NCBI RefSeq assembly: GCF_011297335.1
Contig: NZ_JAAOTJ010000027.1
Coordinates: forward strand, 1-64,000
Reading direction: 5' to 3'
Length of the DNA: 64,000 nucleotides
DNA from: Catellatospora methionotrophica
Lineage (GTDB): Bacteria > Actinomycetota > Actinomycetes > Mycobacteriales > Micromonosporaceae
The notes under the pieces were generated by a model. That model had not been told where the DNA came from. It searched no databases and saw nothing but the letters and a program-made list of their open reading frames with translations. Below, piece after piece: positions 16,136-25,410 of this stretch; position 1 is the stretch's first letter; each line of letters opens with the position of its first letter. The translations under genes were made by a program, and so were the position numbers.

Positions 16136-18685
16136 TCAGCCGCGGAGGAACGCGCCCGGGGTCACCCAGCTCACCGAGTCGATCGCCGGACCGCTGACCG
16201 CGGTCGCGGCACCGACGAAGTAGGTGCCGTCGAACTGCCGCTTGACCAGCCGGCCGTCCGTGCGGGACCAGTACACGTAGCCACCGGACAGGAACAGCGT
16301 GCCGGAGTTCGCGGCCAGCCACTCCAGCGAGGTGCTGGTGCCGGTGCCGTTCTGCTGCCAGCGCTGCGCGCCGATGACGCCGCTGTCCGGGCTGAAGTAG
16401 CGCCAGAACAGCGTGTTGTACCCGGTCATCACGTAGTAGAGCCGACCGTTGCTGTAGAACATGCTCCGGATGTTCGGCAGCTCCGTGTAGAACGCGGTCT
16501 TCTTGCCGTTGTACGTCATGACCGTGCCCTGGCGCTCATCCACCAGCACACCGTCCCAGCGCGGGTCGGAGTGCGGGTTGTGCAGGATGGCCGGACCGAA
16601 GTTGACGCCGTCGAAGGACCGCTTGTACATGTTGCTGTCCGACATGCCGTAGTACAGCGTGTTGTCGACCAGGAACGCGCCGCGCAGGTTGGCCCACACG
16701 GTGCCGTCCACGCCGCCGACAGCGGTGAGGGCGCCGGCCGCGGTGCCGTTGAACGAGCGCTTGGCGACACCGGAGCCGGTGCCGGCGCTGGTGCGCACGA
16801 TCTCGATCGCGTCCACCGCGGGGTTGAGCAGCCCGTGGATGAACTCGATGTTGACCGTCCCGTCACTGGTGACCGGGAACTTCAGGGTGTGCGCGACCTT
16901 GTACCCGACCTGGGCGACCGTGTCGTAGTTGTCGGCACGGAGCACACCGTCGATCTTGATGTCGAACACGCGCTGACCCGCCGCGCTGTAGTTCCAGTCC
17001 CGCGACACGAAGGAGAGGCGGACCTCCACCTGGGTGCCCGCCGCGACCGGGAAGTTCCACATCATCTCCGGCGCGGCCGACGGGTCGAACCGCCGGTCGT
17101 CGAAGACGGCGAGCGGAGTCGTCGCCGGAACCGACGCGTGCGTGGTGAACGTGTTCGACACGATGGTGTTGGGGTTGCTGCCCGAGTTGCGGTACACGCT
17201 GGTCGCCGCGGTGTCCGCCGCCCACACGAGGTCGCCGTCGGTCGCCGCCAGCTCCGGGCCGCCCGCGTTGACGCGGTACAGCACGTCGTTGGCCGGCACC
17301 GAGACGCTGTTGTTCGGGAAGAACACCTCGGTGGGCAGGTCGCCGACGACCCCGGCCGGCGGCGTGGTGCCGCCCGCGAGCGGGAAGTAGGCGATCTTGC
17401 CGCGCATGTGCTCATAGTTGCCGATGTAGTCGGTGTCCGAGCCCACGTAGAGGCCGTCCTCGGTGGCGTACAGCGCCGAGGTGCCGACACCACGCGGGTT
17501 GCGGCCCGGGTTCCACGACATCGGGATGCCGTTGCGCGGCTCCAGCGCCGCCAGCCCCGGCCGGGTGACCGCGCCCTGGCCGGCCGCGTCCTTGACGTCG
17601 GGGTTGTTCATCCAACGCTGGTGACCGCCGACGTACACGGCCGTACCGGTGACGGCCACCGACAGCAGCGTGTCGCCGCCGGTGGAGGCGACCCAGGTCG
17701 GCTGCAGGCTCGTGCCGGTGGCGCTGAACTCCCACCGGGAGGCCGCGTCACACAGCGAGCCGGCGACGAATCCGCCGGTGCTGACGACCACGAAGTAGCT
17801 GCCGTCCGGCGCGATGTCCACGTCGCGGACCCACTTGTCGAAGACGCCGTAGGAGCAGGCATCGTCGAACCGGTTGGTGTGCCAGTTGCGGATCGCCGCC
17901 GCGGCACCGGTCAGGTCCAGCGTCACGACCTGGTCGTAGTCGCCGCCGTTGGCCTGCTTGAAGTTGCCGAGCACGACGGCCTTCGTGCCGTCCGGCGTGA
18001 TGTCGAGCTCGGTCGCACCGACCGCCGAGGAGGCGCCGGTGCCGCTGCCGGGGTAGTTGTGGTGCCCGGTCAGCGAGATGTTCACGAACGGGTCGAACGC
18101 TCCTGTGGTCGCGTTCACCGTCGCCAGGCCGTTGCGGACGTTGCCGGCGGCCGTGGTGAAGAAGCCGCCGACCAGGACCCGGTCACCGAACTGCTTGATC
18201 GAGTTCACCGCGCCGTTGAAGGCCGCCGCCTTGAACGACTGCACCACCGAGCCGTCGGTGGTGTCGAGCAGGACAAGCCTGCTCCAGCCGCCCGCCAGCA
18301 CCCCGGTGAAGCGGCCGCCGACGAAGATCGTGCCGGGCTGGCTGCCCGGCTGCAGCGACAGCACCTCGTCGTTGATGTTCGGCGCGAACGTCGGGTCGAC
18401 CAGACCCGTCGTCGCGTCGAACGCGAACAGGAACGGCTTGTTGTGCACCGTTCCCGTGCCTCGGTCGGTGACCCCGGTGAAGGTGCCGCCGACGAAGACC
18501 TTGTTGTCGACCTTGACGATCGCGTTGACCGTCCCGTCGTTGATGTTCGGCGTCGCGGTCGACGGGACCGCGGACACCACCCGGTCGTGCGGCGGTTGCA
18601 CCGCCGACGCCGGACCGACGCCCAAGAGCAGAGCGGCGCAGACAGCCGCCGTCCCTGCCACCGTGGTGCGACCTAGCCTTCGCAC
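16136..18685 (-). CDS. Secreted beta-propeller protein with malectin-like domain
   Basis: The 849-aa protein starts at GTG 18685 with GGGAG 9 nt upstream; the signal peptide ends near PASAVQPP. Residues about 35-430 repeat the YVGGxF blade motif seen in the neighbouring paralogue (KVFVGGTFTGV, TIFVGGRFTGV, RVLVGGFFTTA, AVYVGGHQRW). Residues about 450-620 resemble a malectin/di-glucose-binding domain (LYRVNAGGPEL, VRLSFVSRDWNYSA, RVFDIKIDG, VNIEFIHG, AVDAIEIV). The C-terminal 220 residues contain further kelch-like repeats with YYGMSDSNMYKRSF and YYVMTGYN. It is probably a secreted carbohydrate-binding protein linked to the surface polymer (inference). Confidence 0.78.
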   Translation of the reverse strand: MRRLGRTTVAGTAAVCAALLLGVGPASAVQPPHDRVVSAVPSTATPNINDGTVNAIVKVDNKVFVGGTFTGVTDRGTGTVHNKPFLFAFDATTGLVDPTFAPNINDEVLSLQPGSQPGTIFVGGRFTGVLAGGWSRLVLLDTTDGSVVQSFKAAAFNGAVNSIKQFGDRVLVGGFFTTAAGNVRNGLATVNATTGAFDPFVNISLTGHHNYPGSGTGASSAVGATELDITPDGTKAVVLGNFKQANGGDYDQVVTLDLTGAAAAIRNWHTNRFDDACSYGVFDKWVRDVDIAPDGSYFVVVSTGGFVAGSLCDAASRWEFSATGTSLQPTWVASTGGDTLLSVAVTGTAVYVGGHQRWMNNPDVKDAAGQGAVTRPGLAALEPRNGIPMSWNPGRNPRGVGTSALYATEDGLYVGSDTDYIGNYEHMRGKIAYFPLAGGTTPPAGVVGDLPTEVFFPNNSVSVPANDVLYRVNAGGPELAATDGDLVWAADTAATSVYRNSGSNPNTIVSNTFTTHASVPATTPLAVFDDRRFDPSAAPEMMWNFPVAAGTQVEVRLSFVSRDWNYSAAGQRVFDIKIDGVLRADNYDTVAQVGYKVAHTLKFPVTSDGTVNIEFIHGLLNPAVDAIEIVRTSAGTGSGVAKRSFNGTAAGALTAVGGVDGTVWANLRGAFLVDNTLYYGMSDSNMYKRSFDGVNFGPAILHNPHSDPRWDGVLVDERQGTVMTYNGKKTAFYTELPNIRSMFYSNGRLYYVMTGYNTLFWRYFSPDSGVIGAQRWQQNGTGTSTSLEWLAANSGTLFLSGGYVYWSRTDGRLVKRQFDGTYFVGAATAVSGPAIDSVSWVTPGAFLRG

Positions 18686-19087
18686 AGTTGTTTTCTCCCG
18701 CCCAACCAAAGGAAGTCGGGCCCGGTAGACACCGGTGCCCGAACGCGATAAGCCGCAGCTGACGCTAACCCTGAAGCTTCGGCGAGTCTCCTGCTCACGG
18801 CAAGAGGAAGCCAGGCAATGTGGCTGATCGGACAATCAATCAACACCCAAGTCGAGTGGATGTTGTATCTTCCGCGTCCGCAGCTCGGCTGGCCGTGACA
18901 CCGGCGAGGCGGATCAGCCGCTCTTCGTGTCGACAGTGCGACATCGGCGCCCGAGGGTCGTCGATCCGATCACGACCATGATGTCGATGACTCCCGCGAA
19001 GTCTAATTCGGACTTGGCATCCCGCCAAGTCGTCACCTTCTGGCTGGTCAGAGCACTGACCGCGGAACACCGGAGGGCCCAGGCCGC
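18686..19087. other. 402-bp gap between propeller gene and ispD
   Basis: No convincing gene was found. Near 18695-18705 it holds the ribosome site of the propeller-malectin gene. A hairpin (19011-19018 with 19024-19031, loop 5 nt) lies 57 bp beyond the ispD stop and may end that transcript. Base composition is less GC-rich near 18780-18860. Confidence 0.5.
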
Positions 19088-19819
19088 TCAGAGTGGATGC
19101 GCGGCCAGGAGGGACTCGGCGATGAGGAGGTCGAGTGGTCGAGTGATCTTGAGAGCCAGGTCGCTGCCGGGGACGCAGTGCACCTGGTGCCCCAGCCGCT
19201 CGACCATGCCGGCGTCGTCGGTGTGCTCGTCCACGGCGTGCTCGTGGGCGCGCACGAGCGTGACGCGCCGGAAGCCTTGGGGAGTCTGGATCACCCGCAG
19301 CGGAGCCCGGTCGACGGTCTCCAGGACGCACTCGCCGGTGTCCACCCGCTTGATCGTGTCGACCACGGGCAGCGCGGGCACGACCGCCTCGCGGCCGGAC
19401 CGGACTGCCGCGGCGACCGCCTCGACCAGCTCGGCCGGGGCCAGCGCGCGGGCCGCGTCGTGCACCAGCACGACCTCGATCGTCTCGGGCACGGCGGCCA
19501 GGGCCGCGGCCACCGACAGCTGCCGGGTGGCTCCGCCCGGCACCACGGTCGCTGCGGGGACCATCGCCCGGACGGCTTCGACCTCGGCGGGCGGCGCGGC
19601 GATGACGATCATCGCGACCGACGGGGCCTGGGCGAGGCGGCGGCACGCGTGCACCAGCAGCGGCTCGCCGGCCAGCTCACGCAGCGCCTTCGGGGTTCCG
19701 CCGCCGAGCCGCAGGCCCATGCCCGCTGCGGGAACGAGAACCGCGACGTCCTTGCGCCGATGGGGCGCAGGAACGTCGCGGCTATCGATATCAGATGACA
19801 CTGTCGTTGTGCGGGTCAC
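19088..19819 (-). CDS. ispD: 2-C-methyl-D-erythritol 4-phosphate cytidylyltransferase
   Basis: The 243-aa enzyme transfers CMP from CTP to MEP in the non-mevalonate isoprenoid pathway. The nucleotidyltransferase signature [12 protein letters not shown] with PKAL (about residues 29-45) and the mid-protein VHDAARAL and TIKRVD segments are present. GTG 19819 overlaps the carD stop as GTGA, so the two genes are co-transcribed, the order usual in actinobacteria. IspF, often the next gene, is not found downstream; a propeller gene follows instead. Confidence 0.93.
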   Translation of the reverse strand: MTRTTTVSSDIDSRDVPAPHRRKDVAVLVPAAGMGLRLGGGTPKALRELAGEPLLVHACRRLAQAPSVAMIVIAAPPAEVEAVRAMVPAATVVPGGATRQLSVAAALAAVPETIEVVLVHDAARALAPAELVEAVAAAVRSGREAVVPALPVVDTIKRVDTGECVLETVDRAPLRVIQTPQGFRRVTLVRAHEHAVDEHTDDAGMVERLGHQVHCVPGSDLALKITRPLDLLIAESLLAAHPL

Positions 19820-20301
19820 GCCTCGGCTAGCACCTTGTCCAAGAGAACCTCGGCTCCGTCCTTGGTGCTCTTCTCGGCGAGCGCGACCTCGCCGACGAGG
19901 ATGTCCCGAGCCTTGGCGAGCATCCGCTTCTCCCCCGCCGACAGACCACGCTCACGCTCACGACGCCAGAGGTCACGCACGACCTCCGCCACCTTGAGCG
20001 GGTTACCCGAGGCAAGCTTCTCGAGATTCGCCTTGTATCGCCGCGACCAGTTGGTCGGCTCCTCGGTGTGCGGGGCGCGGAGGACGTCGAAAACCTTGGA
20101 CAGGCCCTCTTCGCCAACCACCTCACGCACGCCGACGATCTCGGCGTTCTCGGCGGGCACCCGCACCGTCAGGTCGCCTTGAGCGACCCGAAGGACGAGG
20201 TAAAGCTTCTCCTCGCCCTTGATGGTGCGGGTCTCGATAGCCTCGATGAGTGCGGCCCCGTGGTGGGGGTAGACAACGGTCTCGCCGACACTGAAATCCA
20301 T
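19816..20301 (-). CDS. carD: CarD-family RNA polymerase-binding transcription factor
   Basis: The 161-aa protein begins [19 protein letters not shown], the RNA-polymerase-interacting (RID) domain shared with TRCF, followed by an alpha-helical C-terminal domain with [19 protein letters not shown] and basic helix [10 protein letters not shown]. CarD binds RNAP beta and stabilises open promoter complexes, in particular at rRNA promoters. The ATG has AAAGGGG upstream and a TACCCT -10 candidate at 20329-20334. ispD follows with a GTGA overlap. Confidence 0.96.
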   Translation of the reverse strand: MDFSVGETVVYPHHGAALIEAIETRTIKGEEKLYLVLRVAQGDLTVRVPAENAEIVGVREVVGEEGLSKVFDVLRAPHTEEPTNWSRRYKANLEKLASGNPLKVAEVVRDLWRRERERGLSAGEKRMLAKARDILVGEVALAEKSTKDGAEVLLDKVLAEA

Positions 20302-20328
20302 AGGTACGAAACCCCTTTCGCTGTGTCT

Positions 20329-20334
20329 AGGGTA
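20329..20334 (-). promoter_or_regulatory. Candidate -10 of the carD-ispD operon
   Basis: TACCCT on the minus strand lies 27 bp before the carD ATG, which would give a short leader carrying AAAGGGG. No clear -35 was found. Confidence 0.45.
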
Positions 20335-20599
20335 ACACGGGCGTGCCGCGCAGTCCCAGCCCGTCTTGCACAGTTAGCGCAGCTCACCCCCGTTGTGAGG
20401 CGTATTTCTTCTGCTTGACACGGCTCAGCAGCGCTTCTTCCGCTACTCTCGGTGACCTTTTCTGCACTCATTGGCATCTGTAGGCCCCGATGTCCGCATC
20501 GCGAACCGACCTCAATCTCCTTCGACGCGCCACTAGCGTGAGGCTGTACGACGCGGGACAGTAGAGAGACGCGGTGCTTCAACGCGCGAGGAGCCGGCG

Positions 20600-21046
20600 A
20601 TGGGCACGCTGGGCAACGGCCTTCCGGACCTCCCGCCCGAGTGGGGAGAGGTCGTCATTCCCGATGACCCCGCTGAGCTGGCCGAAGAGGCTGAGCGGAT
20701 CCGGGACGAACTGCGAGCCGAAGCCAGGGCCGCGCGACGGGCGGCCTGGCGGGCCCGCTGGCGACGGCGGCTGCACCTGCCCGAACGCATCGACGATCCT
20801 GATCAGCCTTCGCTCGTGCTGCCGCTGGTCGTGCTCGGCATCGCGGTGGTGATCACTCTGCTGAGCCTGCTGCTCATCGCCTGGCCCGGCCTGACCCGGT
20901 CGACCCCGGACGCACCACAGCCCGGCCCGCCCGTCCGCCCGGCCGTGTCCACCCCCGCCACCTCCGCCCACGCCCACGCCCTCGCCCCCGCCGTGATCGT
21001 CACGCCCGCCTGGCCGTCGCCCGGGGGCGGTGACGCGCGACACTGA
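20600..21046 (+). CDS. Small single-pass membrane protein, unknown function
   Basis: The 148-aa protein starts at ATG 20600 with GAGGAG upstream. It has an acidic N-terminus, then an Arg/Ala-rich amphipathic helix (about 25-57), one membrane segment (LVLPLVVLGIAVVITLLSLL, about 72-95), and a Pro/Ala-rich tail that should lie outside. No known domain is recognised. It precedes the UbiA-like gene by 4 bp. A TACTCT at 20444-20449 could be its -10, leaving a leader of about 145 nt. Confidence 0.7.
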   Translation: MGTLGNGLPDLPPEWGEVVIPDDPAELAEEAERIRDELRAEARAARRAAWRARWRRRLHLPERIDDPDQPSLVLPLVVLGIAVVITLLSLLLIAWPGLTRSTPDAPQPGPPVRPAVSTPATSAHAHALAPAVIVTPAWPSPGGGDARH

Positions 21047-21050
21047 TCGG

Positions 21051-21851
21051 ATGTCACCGCTGGGCCTGCTGCGCGCCTGCCACCCGTTGCCCGCCCTCGC
21101 CGTCACCGTGTTCGGTGGATTGCTCGCCGTCGGCATGGGCCACACCGCAGGCGGCGTCGCCGCGGTCATGGCCACGGTGGCGCTCAGCCAGTTGTCCGTC
21201 GGCTGGGCCAACGACGCGATCGACGCCGCGCGCGACGCAGCCGTGGGGCGGGCCGACAAGCCGCTGGCCGGGGACCCGGCGGGTCGGCGTACCGTCGCCG
21301 TCGCGGCCGGGGTGGCCGCCGCCGCGACCTTCGCCGCCTGCGTGTGGTGGGGCTGGCCGGCCGGGGCCTGGTTCGCGGTCGCCGTGCTCTCCGCCCACCT
21401 GTACAACTGGCCGCTCAAGGCGACCGCCTGGTCGATCGTGCCCTACCTGGTGTCGTTCGCCGCGCTGGTGATCTTCGTGAGCACCGCGCTGCCCGGCGCG
21501 CCCGCCCCGCCCGGCTGGCTGATCGCCGCGGCGGCGCTGCTGGCGGGCGCCGCACACCTGCTCAACGCGGTGCCCGACCTGGCCGACGACGCGGCCACCG
21601 GCATCCGCGGCCTGCCCCAGCGGCTGGGCGCCCGGCGCAGCCTCGCCGCGGCCTCCGGGCTGCTACTGGCCGCGACGCTCACCCTGCTGGCCGGAGCCCG
21701 GCCGCCGCTGTGGGCCGGGGCCGCCGCGCTGCTCACGGCCGCCGTCCTGATAACCATCGGCTGGTACGCGGCACCGCGCACCGCCTTCCGTGCACTGCTC
21801 GCCGTAGCCGCCGTGGACCTGGCTCTGCTGGTGCTCAGCGGCGCGCTGTGA
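21051..21851 (+). CDS. UbiA-family prenyltransferase
   Basis: The 266-aa polytopic membrane protein has the first Asp-rich motif NDAIDAARDAAVGRADKPLA and a second, DLADDAATGIRGLPQRLG, both needed to bind prenyl diphosphate through Mg2+. About eight hydrophobic segments fill the rest. It should prenylate an aromatic or similar acceptor; the acceptor cannot be assigned. ATG 21051 is chosen; an in-frame GTG at 21030 overlapping the previous gene is possible. It lies downstream of an uncharacterised membrane gene and upstream of a lipoprotein gene. Confidence 0.85.
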   Translation: MSPLGLLRACHPLPALAVTVFGGLLAVGMGHTAGGVAAVMATVALSQLSVGWANDAIDAARDAAVGRADKPLAGDPAGRRTVAVAAGVAAAATFAACVWWGWPAGAWFAVAVLSAHLYNWPLKATAWSIVPYLVSFAALVIFVSTALPGAPAPPGWLIAAAALLAGAAHLLNAVPDLADDAATGIRGLPQRLGARRSLAAASGLLLAATLTLLAGARPPLWAGAAALLTAAVLITIGWYAAPRTAFRALLAVAAVDLALLVLSGAL

Positions 21852-21891
21852 TCAGCGGCGGGTCGCCTGCGGGGCCTCGATCGCCGGACAC

Positions 21892-21897
21892 TACGCT
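21892..21897 (+). promoter_or_regulatory. Leaderless -10 of the PCuAC-like lipoprotein gene
   Basis: TACGCT ends 6 nt before GTG 21904, with no Shine-Dalgarno between, so the mRNA probably starts at or next to the start codon. Confidence 0.7.
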
Positions 21898-21903
21898 GGG
21901 CCC

Positions 21904-22641
21904 GTGACTCGCTCGATCACCATGCTCCTGGCCGGCGGTGCCGCCGCCGCTGCCCTGGCCCTGACCGGCTGCAGCGCCGGCATGAACTCGCAGACCGCCG
22001 ACCAGGTGGCGGCCGTGCCCGGCTACAGTCTGACCGCTCCCGGCCCCAACGGGGGCAGTGTCGCGCTCCGCGACGCGATGCTCGCCTACGCCGGCCCGAC
22101 CGGATACGCGAAGGGCGCGATCGCTCCCCTGCAGCTGCGCATCTTCAACGACACCGAGCAGCCCATCACGCTCGACAAGTTCGAGTCCAATGACGCGACC
22201 GGCGTCAAGCTGGCCTCGGCTGCCGACCTGAAGGCGAGCCCGAGCCCGGCCGCCGCGTCGCCGAGCCCCTCGGTGGCCGCGTCGCCGAAGACCTCCGGCA
22301 GCCCGTCCCCGAAGGCCTCCGGCAGCCCGTCGCCCGACGCGGCGACCAGCCCGGAGCCCTCGGCCAGCCCGGCCGCCGCTGCCCCCGCGAAGCTGACCAT
22401 CCCGGCCGCCGGTTACCTCGACCTGACCCCGGGCAGTGGCCAGTTCCTCGCCCTGACCGGGCTCAAGGACGCGGTCCCCAACGGCGAGGGCGTGCACCTG
22501 AAGCTGACCTTCTCCAACGGCGTGGTCCTGGAGACCCTGCCGGGCACCGTGGTGCCGCTCGCACCGCCGCTGAGCCCGCAGCCGCGCCTGCCCGCGACCG
22601 CGCCGCCGACCCGCGCCGGCACCGAGGGCGAAGGCCACTGA
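21904..22641 (+). CDS. PCu(A)C-like lipoprotein with Ser-Pro repeat insert
   Basis: The 245-aa protein starts at GTG 21904, fixed by the leaderless -10. It has a lipoprotein signal with lipobox LTGC (Cys23). Two blocks of the copper-chaperone PCu(A)C fold are visible (SVALRDAMLAYAG to PITLDKFESNDATGVKL, and LTIPAAGYLDLTPGSGQFLALTGL to VHLKLTFSNG). They are separated by about 55 residues of A/S/P repeats such as ASPKTSGSPSPKASGSPSP. The Met/His copper ligands of classical PCu(A)C proteins are missing, so metal binding is doubtful. radA follows. Confidence 0.75.
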   Translation: MTRSITMLLAGGAAAAALALTGCSAGMNSQTADQVAAVPGYSLTAPGPNGGSVALRDAMLAYAGPTGYAKGAIAPLQLRIFNDTEQPITLDKFESNDATGVKLASAADLKASPSPAAASPSPSVAASPKTSGSPSPKASGSPSPDAATSPEPSASPAAAAPAKLTIPAAGYLDLTPGSGQFLALTGLKDAVPNGEGVHLKLTFSNGVVLETLPGTVVPLAPPLSPQPRLPATAPPTRAGTEGEGH

Positions 22642-22654
22642 CACACCCACGGGG

Positions 22655-22660
22655 TAGGTT
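22655..22660 (+). promoter_or_regulatory. Leaderless -10 of radA
   Basis: TAGGTT ends 6 nt before the radA GTG (22667), with no ribosome site between. It lies 13 bp after the previous stop codon. Confidence 0.7.
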
Positions 22661-22666
22661 GCGCAC

Positions 22667-24085
22667 GTGACAGTGCGCAGCACCTCGAAGACGGCGAAGC
22701 CCGCACGCCCCGGATACGTCTGTGACGCGTGCGGGCATCAGCCTCCCAAGTGGTTCGGCCGCTGCCCCGAGTGCGGCGAGTGGGGCTCGGTCATCGAGGC
22801 CTCGACCGGCCCGGCCCTCGGCGCGATGCGCAACGTGGCTGCCCGCACCCCCGGTGAACCCGCCCGGCCCATCGCCACCATCTCCGCCGTGCCCGCCCGC
22901 GCGGTCGCCACCGGCGTCAGCGAACTCGACCGCGTGCTCGGCGGCGGCATCGTGCCCGGCTCGGTCGTCCTGCTGGCCGGCGAGCCCGGCGTCGGCAAGT
23001 CCACGCTGCTGCTCGACGTCGCCCAGCAGTGGGCCTCCGGGGCCGGCAGCCCCGCGCTGATCGTCAGCGGCGAGGAGTCCGTCAGCCAGATCCGGCTGCG
23101 CGCCGAGCGCATGAACACCCTGCACGAGCAGCTCTACCTGGCCGCCGAGACCGACCTGGCCGCCGTGCTCGGGCACCTCGACGCGGTCAAGCCCGGCCTG
23201 CTCGTGCTCGACTCCGTGCAGACCATCGCCGCCCCCGGCAACGACGGCGTGCCCGGCGGCGTCACCCAGGTGCGGGCGGTGACGGCCGCGCTGATCGCCG
23301 TCGCCAAGGAGCGCAACATCGCGGCCGTGCTGGTCGGCCATGTGACCAAGGACGGCAACGTGGCCGGTCCCCGGGTGCTCGAACACCTGGTCGACGTGGT
23401 GCTGCACTTCGAGGGCGACAAGCACTCCTCGCTGCGCCTGGTCCGCGGGCTGAAGAACCGGTTCGGGGCCGCCGACGAGGTCGGCTGCTTCGAGATGCAC
23501 GAGAGTGGCATCGCCTCGCTGCCGGACCCGTCGGGACTGTTCCTCACCCGCTATGCCGAGCCGGTCCCCGGCACCTGCGTCACCGTCGCGATGGAAGGCC
23601 GCCGGGCCCTGGTCACCGAGGTGCAGGCGCTGATCGGGGCGACGGTGGCCGGCTCGCCCCGGCGCACCGTCTCCGGGCTCGACTCGGCCCGGCTGGCCAT
23701 GGTGCTGGCCGTGCTCCAGCGGCGTACCGAGCGCATGGCGCTGCACGACAAGGAGGTGTTCGCGGCCACCGTCGGCGGCATCCGGGTCGTCGAGCCCGCC
23801 GCGGACCTGGCCGTCGCGCTCGCCGTCGCCTCCGCGGGGCTCAACCTGTCCATGTCGCCCCGGCTCGCGGCCATCGGTGAGGTAGGTCTCACCGGTGAGG
23901 TGCGCCGCGTGGGCGCGGTCCCCAGGCGGCTCGCCGAGGCGGCCCGGCTGGGCTTCAAACACGCTCTGGTGCCGCCCGGTTGCGGTCCGTCGTCAACGGG
24001 CACCCCGGCCGGCGACATGCGGGTCGAAGAGGTGTCCGATCTGCGTACCGCACTGCACTGGGCTGCCCGATTGTCCGCTGAGTGA
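22667..24085 (+). CDS. radA: DNA repair protein RadA
   Basis: The 472-aa protein is a RecA-like branch-migration ATPase. Domains in order: a C4 zinc finger (CDACGHQPPKWFGRCPEC, residues about 19-36); a RecA-like core with Walker A GEPGVGKST; the RadA-specific KNRFG motif (about 264-268); and a Lon-protease-like C-terminal domain (GGIRVVEPAADLAVALA, MSPRLAAIGEVGLTGEVR). It acts in recombinational repair. disA follows 54 bp downstream, the usual actinobacterial order, and DisA activity is known to be restrained by RadA in other bacteria. Confidence 0.97.
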   Translation: MTVRSTSKTAKPARPGYVCDACGHQPPKWFGRCPECGEWGSVIEASTGPALGAMRNVAARTPGEPARPIATISAVPARAVATGVSELDRVLGGGIVPGSVVLLAGEPGVGKSTLLLDVAQQWASGAGSPALIVSGEESVSQIRLRAERMNTLHEQLYLAAETDLAAVLGHLDAVKPGLLVLDSVQTIAAPGNDGVPGGVTQVRAVTAALIAVAKERNIAAVLVGHVTKDGNVAGPRVLEHLVDVVLHFEGDKHSSLRLVRGLKNRFGAADEVGCFEMHESGIASLPDPSGLFLTRYAEPVPGTCVTVAMEGRRALVTEVQALIGATVAGSPRRTVSGLDSARLAMVLAVLQRRTERMALHDKEVFAATVGGIRVVEPAADLAVALAVASAGLNLSMSPRLAAIGEVGLTGEVRRVGAVPRRLAEAARLGFKHALVPPGCGPSSTGTPAGDMRVEEVSDLRTALHWAARLSAE

Positions 24086-24127
24086 CGCTCCCACCACGGG
24101 CCGACGGGGTCGCTCCAGCGGCCCCCG

Positions 24128-24133
24128 TAGAAT
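24128..24133 (+). promoter_or_regulatory. Leaderless -10 of disA
   Basis: TAGAAT lies 6 nt before GTG 24140. This spacing, shared by other leaderless genes here, favours that start over the GTG at 24134. Confidence 0.7.
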
Positions 24134-24139
24134 GTGCCC

Positions 24140-25246
24140 GTGCCGATCGATCGCGACACCACCTGGAACACCGCCGCAGTCGGCGGTGATCCGCTGCGCG
24201 CCACCCTGGCACGGGTCGCTCCGGGCACGCCACTGCGCGACAGCCTCGAGCGCATCCTGCGCGGCCGGACCGGCGCCCTCATCGTCCTCGGGTACGACAA
24301 ACTCATCGAGACCCTGGCCACCGGCGGTTTCCCGCTCGATGTCGAGTTCTCCGCCACGCGCCTGCGCGAGCTGTGCAAGATGGACGGCGCCGTCGTGCTC
24401 TCCGCCGACGGCACCCGCATCCTGCGCGCCGCCGTGCACCTGATGCCCGACGCCTCCATCCCCACCGAGGAGTCCGGCACCCGGCACCGCACCGCCGAGC
24501 GCGTCTCCAAGCAGAGCGGCTACCCGGTCATCTCCGTCAGCCAGTCGATGCACATCATCGGCGTCTACGTGGCCGGACAGCGACACACCCTGGACGACTC
24601 CGGACAGATACTGTCCCGGGCAAATCAGGCACTGGCCACCCTGGAGCGCTACAAACTGCGCCTCGACGAGGTCAGCGGCACCCTCTCCGCGCTGGAGATC
24701 GAGGACCTGGTCACCGTCCGTGACGCCCTCGCGGTCGTCCAGCGCCTGGAGATGGTCCGCCGCATCTCCGACGAGATCGCCGGCTACGTCGTGGAACTCG
24801 GCACCGACGGCCGCCTGCTCTCCCTCCAGCTCGACGAGATGATGGCCGGCGTCGACGCCGACCGCACCCTGGTCATCCGCGACTACCTGCCCCCCAACCG
24901 CAAGACCAGAACGGTCGACGAGGCCCTGGTAGAGCTCGACCTGCTCACCGCCAGCGAGCTCATCGACCTCGTCTCGGTCGCCAAGGCCATGGGCTACCCG
25001 GCCACCACCGAGGCCCTCGACGCCGCCGTCAGCCCCCGCGGCTTCCGCCTCCTGGCCCGGGTGCCCCGCCTGCCCGGTGCGATAGTCGACCGCCTCGTCG
25101 ACCACTTCGGCAGCCTCCAGCGTCTCCTGGGCGCCACCGTCGAGGACCTCCAGGCCGTCGAGGGAGTCGGCGACGCCCGCGCCCGCGGCGTACGCGAGGG
25201 CCTCTCCCGCCTGGCCGAGACCTCGATCCTCGAACGCTACGTCTAG
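24140..25246 (+). CDS. disA: Diadenylate cyclase / DNA integrity scanning protein DisA
   Basis: The 368-aa protein makes cyclic di-AMP from two ATP. The DAC domain has both catalytic motifs, MDGAVVLS and [14 protein letters not shown] helical linker and a RuvA-like helix-hairpin-helix DNA-binding end ([19 protein letters not shown]) follow. The protein scans DNA for branched structures and lowers c-di-AMP production there. GTG 24140 is preferred for its promoter spacing; GTG 24134 would add two residues. A repeat-rich intergenic region follows. Confidence 0.96.
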   Translation: MPIDRDTTWNTAAVGGDPLRATLARVAPGTPLRDSLERILRGRTGALIVLGYDKLIETLATGGFPLDVEFSATRLRELCKMDGAVVLSADGTRILRAAVHLMPDASIPTEESGTRHRTAERVSKQSGYPVISVSQSMHIIGVYVAGQRHTLDDSGQILSRANQALATLERYKLRLDEVSGTLSALEIEDLVTVRDALAVVQRLEMVRRISDEIAGYVVELGTDGRLLSLQLDEMMAGVDADRTLVIRDYLPPNRKTRTVDEALVELDLLTASELIDLVSVAKAMGYPATTEALDAAVSPRGFRLLARVPRLPGAIVDRLVDHFGSLQRLLGATVEDLQAVEGVGDARARGVREGLSRLAETSILERYV

Positions 25247-25335
25247 CCCCCACCCGCCCAACCCTCCCCACCGCGCCCCACCACGCGCGCCGCACCGCGA
25301 GCCGCGTCCCGCGAGCCGCGTCCCGACCGGCCGAA

Positions 25336-25381
25336 GGAAGGGCACCTTCCCATCGCTATGCGTAGAGGAAGGTGCCCTTCC
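25336..25381. terminator. Long perfect hairpin after disA
   Basis: Perfect 15-bp arms (25336-25350 and 25367-25381) enclose a 16-nt loop, 90 bp after the disA stop. The arm sequence (GGAAGGGCACCTTCC) is itself partly palindromic. It may terminate disA and looks like an intergenic repeat type seen widely in Micromonosporaceae (from memory, not checked). Confidence 0.7.
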
Positions 25382-25410
25382 CAACGGGGATGGACGTCGC
25401 CCACGGCGAT

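Noticed and set aside
20415-20449. TTGACA and TACTCT as a sigma-70-type promoter for the 148-aa protein gene
   Set aside because: The 23-bp spacer is too long; only TACTCT is kept as a weak -10 candidate.
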